Origin: Alphaproteobacteria bacterium UBA828
GTDB taxonomy: Bacteria; Pseudomonadota; Alphaproteobacteria; UBA828
Direction: 5' to 3'
Assembly (NCBI GenBank): GCA_002296185.1
Contig: DBHM01000021.1
Span: 50,562 to 76,450, forward strand
Length of the DNA stretch: 25,889 nt
In this document: positions 8,297-15,608 of the stretch, one piece after another
Numbering within the stretch: position 1 is the first letter of the stretch
How the letters are laid out: the number at the start of each line of letters is the position of its first letter
The notes under the pieces: model-generated
The model's database searches: none
Told to the model about the DNA's origin: nothing
What the model saw: only the letters and a program-made list of their open reading frames with translations
Made by a program: the position numbers and the translations under genes

Positions 8297-9073
8297 TTAA
8301 CGCTCTTCATATGATGGCTGCAAGTTCTCAATCATTTCCACTAATCCATTTACTGCAGCTTCAAGCATTTTTTTCCCGGACTCTTCGCTTGCTTTATGTG
8401 GATCACCAAAAATTGAAGCATGATTAGTCTCTGGAGTTGGTCGACGTCTGTAAGTTCTGGAAGGAGTAACTGGAGCAACTAAATCCCAACCAACCAGAGG
8501 AGCATATACCCCTTCGAGGCGATCCATATGGACTAGTTCAGGTCTAGTTGCAAGCTGAAAAGATGTTTCAAACTCACCTGCGTGCCCCATTCCTCCTACT
8601 TCGGACTTTCTAAGGTTATGAATTTGCATAGCTCCAGGCTCCCAATAGCTAACAGCCGTTACCATAAAATCAAATTCTTGATCAAGATCATCAATTAGGC
8701 GCCTTGCAACAGAGTCATTGGAAGTACCATTAGGCCTATTCCCATTTAAAATTAATAGATGTTTAAAACCCTGCCTAATCAGGGCGGTCCCAATTTCAAA
8801 AAGCATTTCCTGGTAAATGGGAATGGAAAGAGAGATTGTCCCAGGAAAGTATTCAAAAGTTTTTGATATACCATAAGCTAGAGGAGGAGCTACCACTGCA
8901 TCGACTCTTTTAGCTAATTCTACTGCTATCCACTCAGCCTGGTGAGTATCTGTATCTGTTGGCATATGTGGACCGTGAGCCTCAGTAGCGCCAGTTGGTA
9001 ATATAACCATTTTCTCTTTACTGATAGCGGACTTCACACCATCCCAAGTCATATATGCTAGTTTTACTTCCAT
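8297..9073 (-). CDS. Creatininase-family amidohydrolase with altered metal-ligand positions
   Basis: A 258-residue member of the creatininase fold (creatinine amidohydrolase, MftE and formamide hydrolase relatives). The N-terminal motif is conserved: PTGATEAHGPHMPTDTDTHQ with Glu31, His33 and Asp42 spaced as the creatininase ligands Glu34, His36 and Asp45. The late HAGEFETS motif (164-171) is also present. However, the central motif, NGH(GG/YE)N in the family, here reads NGNRPN (110-115): the metal-binding His is Asn112 and the position of creatininase Glu122 is Pro114. The protein may bind one metal, use other ligands, or do a different reaction. Creatinine hydrolysis is therefore not a safe call; hydrolysis of a cyclic amide or formamide intermediate fits the neighbours. 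It is convergent with iclR (11-base gap) and divergent from the CoxG-like gene. Confidence 0.82.
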   Translation of the reverse strand: MEVKLAYMTWDGVKSAISKEKMVILPTGATEAHGPHMPTDTDTHQAEWIAVELAKRVDAVVAPPLAYGISKTFEYFPGTISLSIPIYQEMLFEIGTALIRQGFKHLLILNGNRPNGTSNDSVARRLIDDLDQEFDFMVTAVSYWEPGAMQIHNLRKSEVGGMGHAGEFETSFQLATRPELVHMDRLEGVYAPLVGWDLVAPVTPSRTYRRRPTPETNHASIFGDPHKASEESGKKMLEAAVNGLVEMIENLQPSYEER

Positions 9074-9131
9074 TTATTTTATCCTTATCGAGACAAGCCC
9101 GTTACTTAATTAACCTATAATAAACGACTAC

Positions 9132-9145
9132 TAGTGTAATCACTA
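9132..9145. promoter_or_regulatory. Short palindrome in the creatininase-like/CoxG-like divergent promoter
   Basis: TAGTG-TAAT-CACTA has perfect five-base arms and a four-base spacer, in the 176-base region between the two divergent starts. No ATCCG-type site is present here. The rest of this intergenic region is very AT-rich with no promoter I can assign firmly. Confidence 0.3.
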
Positions 9146-9249
9146 ATTCAAGTCTATAATTGATGTATAAATAAATTATAGAATATGCTCTAAAGACTGA
9201 CTAGGTCCTAAGAGTGTAATATAACTATTAGTAATTTTTAGGAAAATTT

Positions 9250-9858
9250 ATGCCCAGTATTGTTCAAGAATTTAAGGTTAATCAAACAGTCGATAATGTT
9301 TGGCAATTTCTCCAAAATGTCCCTGAGGTAGTAAGCTGTATTCCAGGATTTATTTTAACAGATCATGATAATAATAATCACTATCGTGGCAAGGTAAATA
9401 TCAGGCTTGGTCCAATTGTAGGATCCTTTGAGGGAGAAGCTACAATTATTGAGACTGATGCTATTCAGAGAATAACTAAAATAGAAGGTCAAGGATTAGA
9501 TCGTCAGGGAGGCAGTCGAGCCAGCGCAACTGTTAGCTATGAAGTAAAAGAGTCTGGAGATCATTCTATAGTAAAAATAAATGCGGATATGAAACTTACA
9601 GGCACTCTAGCACAAATGGGGCGTACGGGAATTGTTCAAGATGTTGCAGACCAGGTAACTAATACATTTGCAAAAAATTTAAACGATAAGATTGCCAAAA
9701 ATGCTGATGGTAGAGATACAGAAGAACTAGGAAATATTCCGTCAAAGAACCCACATAGCGGAAATAAGCAAATATCTTCAGAATTAAAAGTGGACAAGAT
9801 CCTATTTAAAATAATAATCCGTTTTTTAAAAAGATTATTAGGAATTAGTCAAAAATAG
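9250..9858 (+). CDS. CoxG-like SRPBCC domain protein (Mo-hydroxylase accessory)
   Basis: A 202-residue protein. Residues 1-150 match the CoxG/carbon-monoxide-dehydrogenase subunit G family of the START/Bet v1-like SRPBCC fold: an FKVNQTVDNVWQFLQNVPEVVSCIPG start, then GKVNIRLGPIVGSFEGEATI and a final helix with DVADQVTNTFAKNLNDKI. Residues 150-180 are polar and probably flexible. The end, KILFKIIIRFLKRLLG (about 182-197), is an amphipathic, positively charged segment of the kind that anchors CoxG to the membrane. Known CoxG links CO dehydrogenase to membrane quinone; here it probably serves the Mo hydroxylase encoded convergently next door (stop codons 16 bases apart). AGGA lies six bases before the ATG. 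It has its own promoter, opposite in direction to the operon it likely serves. Confidence 0.85.
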   Translation: MPSIVQEFKVNQTVDNVWQFLQNVPEVVSCIPGFILTDHDNNNHYRGKVNIRLGPIVGSFEGEATIIETDAIQRITKIEGQGLDRQGGSRASATVSYEVKESGDHSIVKINADMKLTGTLAQMGRTGIVQDVADQVTNTFAKNLNDKIAKNADGRDTEELGNIPSKNPHSGNKQISSELKVDKILFKIIIRFLKRLLGISQK

Positions 9859-9873
9859 TTTCCACTAAGAGTT

Positions 9874-12282
9874 TCAGATAATGTTCTTTTCTCTAGCAAC
9901 TGATAGAGCTTCATAAATAGAATTAGGTGAGAGAGGCACATGGTGTAGTTTCTCGACCCCTAACGGCTTCAATGCATCTTCAATTGCAGATGCAATAACT
10001 GGTGCTACAGGAATTGTTCCTGCCTCCCCAACTCCCTTTACACCAAGCGGATTCAAAGGAGATGGAGTTTCAATGTGATGTAATTCAACTTTAGGGACCT
10101 CAGTTGCATAGGGAACTAAAAAATCCATAAAGTTTGCATTGCGAGGATTGCCTTCAGAATCAAATTCACATCTTTCATAAAAAGCGCCCCCCATGCCCTG
10201 AGCAACACCACCCATAACCTGGCCCTCCACTATAGTGGGGTTAATCATATTTCCACAATCGTGCACACATATGTATCGATTTATGTCGATAGAGCACAAA
10301 CCGGGGTCCACTTCTACTATAGCCGCATGAACTCCGTAGGCCCAAGCTGCATGTGGAGGAGCATAATATTCAGTCGTTTCTATTCCAGGCGCTCGACCAT
10401 CTCCTAGCGCCGGTTCATCACTTCGAGCAGCAGGAGCAAATTGTGTAGCAGCTTGCGCTGCTTCATTAAATGCATACCGAAGAGGATTACACGCTGTTGC
10501 CACGGCTGCTAAACCAACTGACACATCTGAACCTTTAACATTCACCTTGCCATCTTGGAGTTCCAAATCATCCACGGAAGCTTCAAGCATATTACTAGCA
10601 GCCTCTAAGACGATGTTCCGTGCCTTTTCTGCAGCCATATGTATTGCGTTACCACTGACTACTGCTGCGCGACTTGCATAAGTTGCAACACCCCAATCAA
10701 ACGCTCCTGTATCACCCTCAACCAGTATTACATCTTCAGGACTAACTCCTAACTGATCAGCAACGATCTGAGCAAATACAGTCTCATGACCTTGGCCTTG
10801 AGTAGTTAGTCCTGTATTTACGTAAACTTTACCTGTTATGGGGTGGACCTTAACATGCCCTCCCTCATAGGGACCTATACCTGTGGCCTCAACATAAAAA
10901 CTTAAACCAAGGCCCAGGTATCTACCTTCGTCTAATGCTAACTTTTGTTTTGCTTTAAAGTCTTCCAAATTGATACTTTCAATAATCATATCTAATGCTT
11001 TGCTATATTGCCCGCTGTCATAGATTACAGCTAGACCATCAGCAAAAAGTAGATTTGGTCGCTCATAAGGAAACTCATCATCACCGATCAGGTTCCGACG
11101 ACGAACTTCAAAGCGATCTAGTCCAAGTTCCTCTGCCAATTGATCCATAGCCCTCTCAATAGCAAAACATGCATGCGGTCTTCCACATCCACGGTATGGG
11201 GTCACAGGTACAATTGGGGTATAGACAGCTTTATATTCAACTCTTGAGTTTGGAATACGATAAGGGCCCATTATTGCCGTAGATGCGACTTGAGCAACAG
11301 CTATGCCATAGGGAATAAAAGCACCTGTATCATGAAGAAAATTGTCCTTTAGGCCAAGAACAACACCATCCTTATTTGCAGCAAGCTCTACTTCATGAAT
11401 TTGCGTGCGTTCTTGGGTGGAACCAAGAAAGTTTTCAGTTCTATCTTCTATATATTTTACAGGTCTGGAAAGACTCATGGCAGCGAACGGTACTAACAAT
11501 TCATCTGGATAAAATAGCAAAACCTTCTGCCCAAACCCCCCACCTACATCTGGGGCAATCACACGCACCTTATCTTCATCCAGATTAAAAATAGAGGCTA
11601 TACCTCCACGAACTGAAATTGGTGCTTGGGTACCATCCCAGATTGTAAGCTCTCCCGACACCGAGTCAAACCTTGCGGCTACTGCGCGACACTCCATAGG
11701 CGCAGCTGTTGATCTATCTACCCTTACCTTTACCTTAGTAAAGTGTTCCGCCTTAGCAAAGGCTTCTTCTGGGTCCCCACTAACCTGTATACAGTGGGCT
11801 GCAACATTATTTGGAACATCGTCATGGACACGTGGAGCGTCATCACTAATAGCCTCTTCTATCTCAATATTACATTCTTGAGGTTCAGAATATTCTATAT
11901 CCACAAGCCTTGTAGCATCTTCTGCAACATAACGATCTACAGCAACTACCATTGCAACCGTTTGGCCTACATAAAATACGTCATCACGCGCAAGAGGTCT
12001 CTGTGTCTTTGGGCTATGTAATGAGGGATGAGGAATAAGTAAGGGCATCTCTGTATCAAGAGCACCGATGTCATTACAAGTATACACCTCTACAACCCCC
12101 GGTCTGGACTTTGCAAGAGACGTATCCATGCTTAAAATCTTAGCTCGCGCATAAGGGCTACGAACAAAAGCTACATGCAGCGCTCCTGGCAAAGGGATAT
12201 CGTCAACATATCGACCCCCACCTGTTAATAGGCGCTCGTCATTATTTCTTTGTACGCGCTCTCCAAAGGTTCTTGTAGACAT
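9874..12282 (-). CDS. Molybdenum hydroxylase large subunit (CoxL/XdhB-like, not form I CODH)
   Basis: An 802-residue molybdopterin-cytosine-dinucleotide-binding subunit of the xanthine oxidase family. The N-terminal a/b hammerhead begins at RNNDERLLTGGGRYVDDI (12-29). Cofactor motifs include DVGGGFGQK (245-253) and GQGHETVF; the catalytic glutamate lies in GVGEAG (Glu753). The loop that in form I CO dehydrogenase reads AYxCSFR with the Cu-binding cysteine here reads PYRGCGR (362-368), closest to the form II AYRGAGR type with a Cys in place of the second Ala. The enzyme is therefore unlikely to be a true CO dehydrogenase and more likely hydroxylates an N-heterocycle or aldehyde using water. 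It is the last gene of the operon, starting 10 bases after the CoxS-like gene. Confidence 0.9.
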   Translation of the reverse strand: MSTRTFGERVQRNNDERLLTGGGRYVDDIPLPGALHVAFVRSPYARAKILSMDTSLAKSRPGVVEVYTCNDIGALDTEMPLLIPHPSLHSPKTQRPLARDDVFYVGQTVAMVVAVDRYVAEDATRLVDIEYSEPQECNIEIEEAISDDAPRVHDDVPNNVAAHCIQVSGDPEEAFAKAEHFTKVKVRVDRSTAAPMECRAVAARFDSVSGELTIWDGTQAPISVRGGIASIFNLDEDKVRVIAPDVGGGFGQKVLLFYPDELLVPFAAMSLSRPVKYIEDRTENFLGSTQERTQIHEVELAANKDGVVLGLKDNFLHDTGAFIPYGIAVAQVASTAIMGPYRIPNSRVEYKAVYTPIVPVTPYRGCGRPHACFAIERAMDQLAEELGLDRFEVRRRNLIGDDEFPYERPNLLFADGLAVIYDSGQYSKALDMIIESINLEDFKAKQKLALDEGRYLGLGLSFYVEATGIGPYEGGHVKVHPITGKVYVNTGLTTQGQGHETVFAQIVADQLGVSPEDVILVEGDTGAFDWGVATYASRAAVVSGNAIHMAAEKARNIVLEAASNMLEASVDDLELQDGKVNVKGSDVSVGLAAVATACNPLRYAFNEAAQAATQFAPAARSDEPALGDGRAPGIETTEYYAPPHAAWAYGVHAAIVEVDPGLCSIDINRYICVHDCGNMINPTIVEGQVMGGVAQGMGGAFYERCEFDSEGNPRNANFMDFLVPYATEVPKVELHHIETPSPLNPLGVKGVGEAGTIPVAPVIASAIEDALKPLGVEKLHHVPLSPNSIYEALSVAREKNII

Positions 12283-12292
12283 AATTAAATAC

Positions 12293-12829
12293 CTAGTTAG
12301 TTTTATACATACGCTTAGCTGCAGATTGTACTGCCTTAACTATATTTTGATAACCAGTACATCTACACAAATTACCTGATAACATTACTCTTATTCCATC
12401 CTCAGATAGGTCAATTTCACCCTCAGTTTCTTCTAGTTGGCTAACAATAGACATTAAGAATCCAGGAGTACAAAATCCACATTGTAGTGCGTGAGACTCC
12501 TTGAAAGCTTCCTGCAGTGGATGTAAAGACCCATCATCTTGGGCCAAACTTTCAACAGTTCGAATTTTTGATCCATCTGCTTGGACCGCAAACGTTAAAC
12601 AAGAACGTGCCGCTCTACCGTCAATTATCACTGTACAGCAACCACAAACTCCATGCTCACAACCGACATGAGTGCCAGTTAAGCCGAGATGATGCCGGAT
12701 AAAATCAGCTAATAAAATTCGAGGAGAAACATTGCGCGTAATCAACTCTCCGTTGACCTCCATATTCACTTCATGTAACGGGTCATCCGAACGTTCAGGG
12801 TAGTCAGGACGAATTTGAGATTTCTTCAA
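12293..12829 (-). CDS. Molybdenum hydroxylase small subunit with two [2Fe-2S] clusters (CoxS-like)
   Basis: A 178-residue electron-transfer subunit. The plant-ferredoxin-type cluster ligands are Cys57, Cys62, Cys65 and Cys77 (GCEHGVCGCCTV...SCLTF), with one extra Cys64. The second, all-helical [2Fe-2S] domain uses Cys117, Cys120, Cys155 and Cys157 (QCGFCTPGF, NLCRCTGYQNI). All eight ligands are present, so both clusters should form. The start is TTG directly after the TAG of the FAD subunit, with GGGAG seven bases upstream; an internal ATG at residue 23 is the alternative start, and the first 20 residues are longer than in most homologues. Electrons pass from the Mo site to the FAD subunit. 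Confidence 0.93.
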   Translation of the reverse strand: MKKSQIRPDYPERSDDPLHEVNMEVNGELITRNVSPRILLADFIRHHLGLTGTHVGCEHGVCGCCTVIIDGRAARSCLTFAVQADGSKIRTVESLAQDDGSLHPLQEAFKESHALQCGFCTPGFLMSIVSQLEETEGEIDLSEDGIRVMLSGNLCRCTGYQNIVKAVQSAAKRMYKTN

Positions 12830-13705
12830 CTATTCACTCCCATACCTAGCGCGAGATTTAGCAATATTTATAGCACGGCTCAAAATTGTAGATAAGACGT
12901 GCTGGCGAAACTCTGTAGTCGCATGCGTGTCGTCTGCTGCAGAAACATATTCCTTACCCGCTTGCGAAGCCTCATTAATAATATTGGAATCAAGCTTTTT
13001 ACCCAACAATACAGCCTCTGCTTCTGGTAATCTTACTGCACGTGAACCAATTCCACATGAAGCAATTGATGATTCTTCACATATACCGTCTTCTGAAAAA
13101 CGAAGGATTACCGCAACTCCTGCTACTGCATAGTCACCATGACGACGTGTAAACTCTAAGAAAGCCCACCCTGCATCATCGTGCATAACTGGAATTCTTA
13201 CCTCTGTGATTATCTCATTATCAGCAAGACTAGTAGTCATATGAAATTGAAATAGTTCATTTGCATCAATTATTCGAGCACCTGAGGCGCTATGCGCAAC
13301 AACACATCCATTAGAAACCAATAATAAGGCAGGTAATTCCGCAGCAGCATCCGCATGAGCAAGACTACCTGCCACCGTGCCCCTACATCTTATAGGGACA
13401 TGTGCAACATGCTCAAGTGTCTCTCTGATCAAGGGATGTACTTTGTAAACTGAATCTGATAATTCGATATCTCGCTGCCTGACCATAGCACCTATTACAA
13501 TTTGACTATCATCAATACGATACTCTGCTAGTGAATCTATCCTACTTATATCAATAATTGCAGTTGGATTCGCTATTCGGAAATTCATTGTAGGAATTAA
13601 GCTTTGGCCTCCAGCAAGTATAGCAGAATAGTCGTGGTCCGCTCTTACAGAGACAGCTTCTTCTATACTTTTTGGTCTAAAATATTCAAATATTGGCGGC
13701 TTCAT
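12830..13705 (-). CDS. Molybdenum hydroxylase FAD-binding middle subunit (CoxM-like)
   Basis: A 291-residue flavoprotein subunit of the vanillyl-alcohol-oxidase-type FAD fold plus the CO-dehydrogenase flavoprotein C-domain. FAD-binding motifs are ILAGGQSLIP (29-38) and GTVAGSLAHADAAAELP (109-125). I chose the ATG at 13705 (protein begins MKPPIFEYF) because GAGGA lies just upstream and homologues start here; an upstream in-frame ATG at 13771 would add 22 non-homologous residues inside hyuB. The chosen start overlaps the end of hyuB by 20 bases. It takes electrons from the Fe-S subunit and passes them to an unknown acceptor, possibly quinone through the CoxG-like protein. Confidence 0.9.
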   Translation of the reverse strand: MKPPIFEYFRPKSIEEAVSVRADHDYSAILAGGQSLIPTMNFRIANPTAIIDISRIDSLAEYRIDDSQIVIGAMVRQRDIELSDSVYKVHPLIRETLEHVAHVPIRCRGTVAGSLAHADAAAELPALLLVSNGCVVAHSASGARIIDANELFQFHMTTSLADNEIITEVRIPVMHDDAGWAFLEFTRRHGDYAVAGVAVILRFSEDGICEESSIASCGIGSRAVRLPEAEAVLLGKKLDSNIINEASQAGKEYVSAADDTHATTEFRQHVLSTILSRAINIAKSRARYGSE

Positions 13706-15608
13706 CTTCCTCGATCCCCACAACTGCTTTCCACCCTTGATCAGGGTCATCCCAACCATCAGGCCAATCAATACCCTTTATAGAAGCAACTTTTCTAAAG
13801 TAGTCTCCCCGGTCAAACATTGGGACTTCACCACGCGACTTTCTCATTGCGTCTCTGAGTTTTTGAGTTTCTGTGACATTCACTTTATACTTATATCCAG
13901 ATTCTTCTGGTTCAAGAACTACCCCATAATCACTTTTTGCCGAACCAGTAGTTACCAATCCACATTCTACATCATAACAAACTGCATCCACATCTCGTCT
14001 TAATGGGTCACCCCAACCGCCACCGCCAGTTGTCACTATCCTAACCACTGAATCCGAGGCAACATTTATATTATCTGCCATTCCTGGGACACTCTCTGAT
14101 TCTCCAGTCTTGTGATCAATTTCAATACCAAAGGTTTCCCCAGCTTTTCCTCCATTGACCCCATAAGTATTTAAAAGAGCACGATCAGCATTTGATAATA
14201 ATCGTGCATCCTCAAGTAGGCGTATTCGTTTATCATAACCAAAACCACCACGATGGAATCCAGCGCCTCCTGAGTCTGTTGCAAGCCCAAGCTTTTCGAC
14301 TCTTACTGGATACCTCTGTTCTGAAAATTCTGCAGGTAAGTTTCTAGAATTTGGTACAATATGAACTACATCGCTTCCATCTGCCCATGGACGACCTGGA
14401 CCACCTCCGCCCAAAACTTCTCTAAATAAGAAAAAATCGTCTGCAGTTTTTCCACCATGCAAGCCCCAAATCCTTATTGTCTCATGATCTGCAGGCATGC
14501 GACCACCAGTAGCCTTAGATAGACAAGCAGCAAAAATACCCAGTGATCTTAATAATATAAAGAACCTAAGTCCTGTCGGCTTTCCAAATGTTGGCGTAAC
14601 CAGTGTGCCCTTACCAGGAAAATTAACCTCGATAACATCGAGCACGCCTTCATTCATGTCTATTTCAGCCGCTCTATCAGGAGAACTTGCAAGAGAACGT
14701 AGAACAGGAGCAATCCATTTACGTGCAAACTTTCCATCCGCATAATCAATCGGCCAATTTATTGGCCCCTTTGCTTCCGGATCAGTACCTGCAAAATCTA
14801 GAATAATTTTCTCAGGGGTTTTAGTCATAGTCAATCTCATCGCATGCATTCGCGGCTCATCAACACCATCGCCTTCAATATAATCTTCCCAATGATATAC
14901 TCCATCCTTAATCTTTGGCAGAAGTTCCTCACGAATCGTACGAGTACAATTCTCTATTATGGAATCAAAAGCTGCTTGCAATGCATCAACTCCATAGCGT
15001 TCAGCCATTTCTACTATTCTATTTGAGCCAAGGCGAGCAGCGCCTATTTCAGCATCAATGTCTCCCTTAAGATGTTCTGAAAGTCTAGAATTACGAGCAA
15101 CAATACTATAGGCAGCACTATTAAGTTTCCCCTGATCAAATAATTTTATAGGCGGGACTACTAATCCCTCGGTCCACATGTCTGTAGCTTTCACTGGCAT
15201 GCTACCAGGAACTGCCCCCCCCACATCGTCATGATGACCAAATACCTGGCTAAACCCTATCAGCCTATCAGCGTGAAAAATTGGTACTGTTGTACATAGA
15301 TCAGGAATATGGCCTATTCCTCCACAACTATTATATGGATCATTCCAAAAGAAAACGTCTCCGGGATTAATATTTTCCTCCCCAAAGTACTCAAAAATAG
15401 GCTCTACAAGTGCTGAGTAAGATCTGCCAGTCAATTTTCTTCCACGAGCATCAAATAAGGCCACTCTATAGTCATGTTGATCTCTTATCATTGGTGAACG
15501 TGAAGTACGTTCAACGGCGGCCTCAATTTCTAGCTCTGCCGAACGGACTGTACCAGCGATCACTTCTAGTTCAACAGGGCCAACAGTAGTTTTTATTTTA
15601 TTTTCCAT
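13686..15608 (-). CDS. hyuB: HyuB-type hydantoinase B/oxoprolinase/carboxylase subunit
   Basis: A 640-residue partner of HyuA. Family signatures are SPMIRDQHDYRVALFDARG near 38-56, FFWNDPY (86-92) followed by GHIPD (99-103), and the GHHDDVGGAVPGSMP block (124-138). The glycine-rich GGGGPGRPWADGSD near 410 and FHRGGFGYDKRI near 465 are also present. This family includes N-methylhydantoinase, 5-oxoprolinase, caprolactamase and the acetone/acetophenone carboxylases, all ATP-dependent with HyuA. The reaction cannot be told apart by eye. The HPD-type motif normally following NDPYxGG is expanded here to NDPYNSCGGIGHIPD. It starts in a TAATG overlap with hyuA and overlaps the FAD subunit of the Mo enzyme by 20 bases, so the two enzyme systems are made together. 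Confidence 0.87.
   Translation of the reverse strand: MENKIKTTVGPVELEVIAGTVRSAELEIEAAVERTSRSPMIRDQHDYRVALFDARGRKLTGRSYSALVEPIFEYFGEENINPGDVFFWNDPYNSCGGIGHIPDLCTTVPIFHADRLIGFSQVFGHHDDVGGAVPGSMPVKATDMWTEGLVVPPIKLFDQGKLNSAAYSIVARNSRLSEHLKGDIDAEIGAARLGSNRIVEMAERYGVDALQAAFDSIIENCTRTIREELLPKIKDGVYHWEDYIEGDGVDEPRMHAMRLTMTKTPEKIILDFAGTDPEAKGPINWPIDYADGKFARKWIAPVLRSLASSPDRAAEIDMNEGVLDVIEVNFPGKGTLVTPTFGKPTGLRFFILLRSLGIFAACLSKATGGRMPADHETIRIWGLHGGKTADDFFLFREVLGGGGPGRPWADGSDVVHIVPNSRNLPAEFSEQRYPVRVEKLGLATDSGGAGFHRGGFGYDKRIRLLEDARLLSNADRALLNTYGVNGGKAGETFGIEIDHKTGESESVPGMADNINVASDSVVRIVTTGGGGWGDPLRRDVDAVCYDVECGLVTTGSAKSDYGVVLEPEESGYKYKVNVTETQKLRDAMRKSRGEVPMFDRGDYFRKVASIKGIDWPDGWDDPDQGWKAVVGIEEDEAANI

Noticed and set aside
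8297..9073. True creatininase
   Set aside because: The central NGHxEN ligand motif is NGNRPN, and no creatinase or sarcosine genes are nearby.
9874..13705. Aerobic CO dehydrogenase (coxMSL) for CO oxidation
   Set aside because: The large subunit lacks the form I AYxCSFR loop, the gene order has hyuAB upstream, and coxDEF are absent. Called only as a CoxL/M/S-like Mo hydroxylase.
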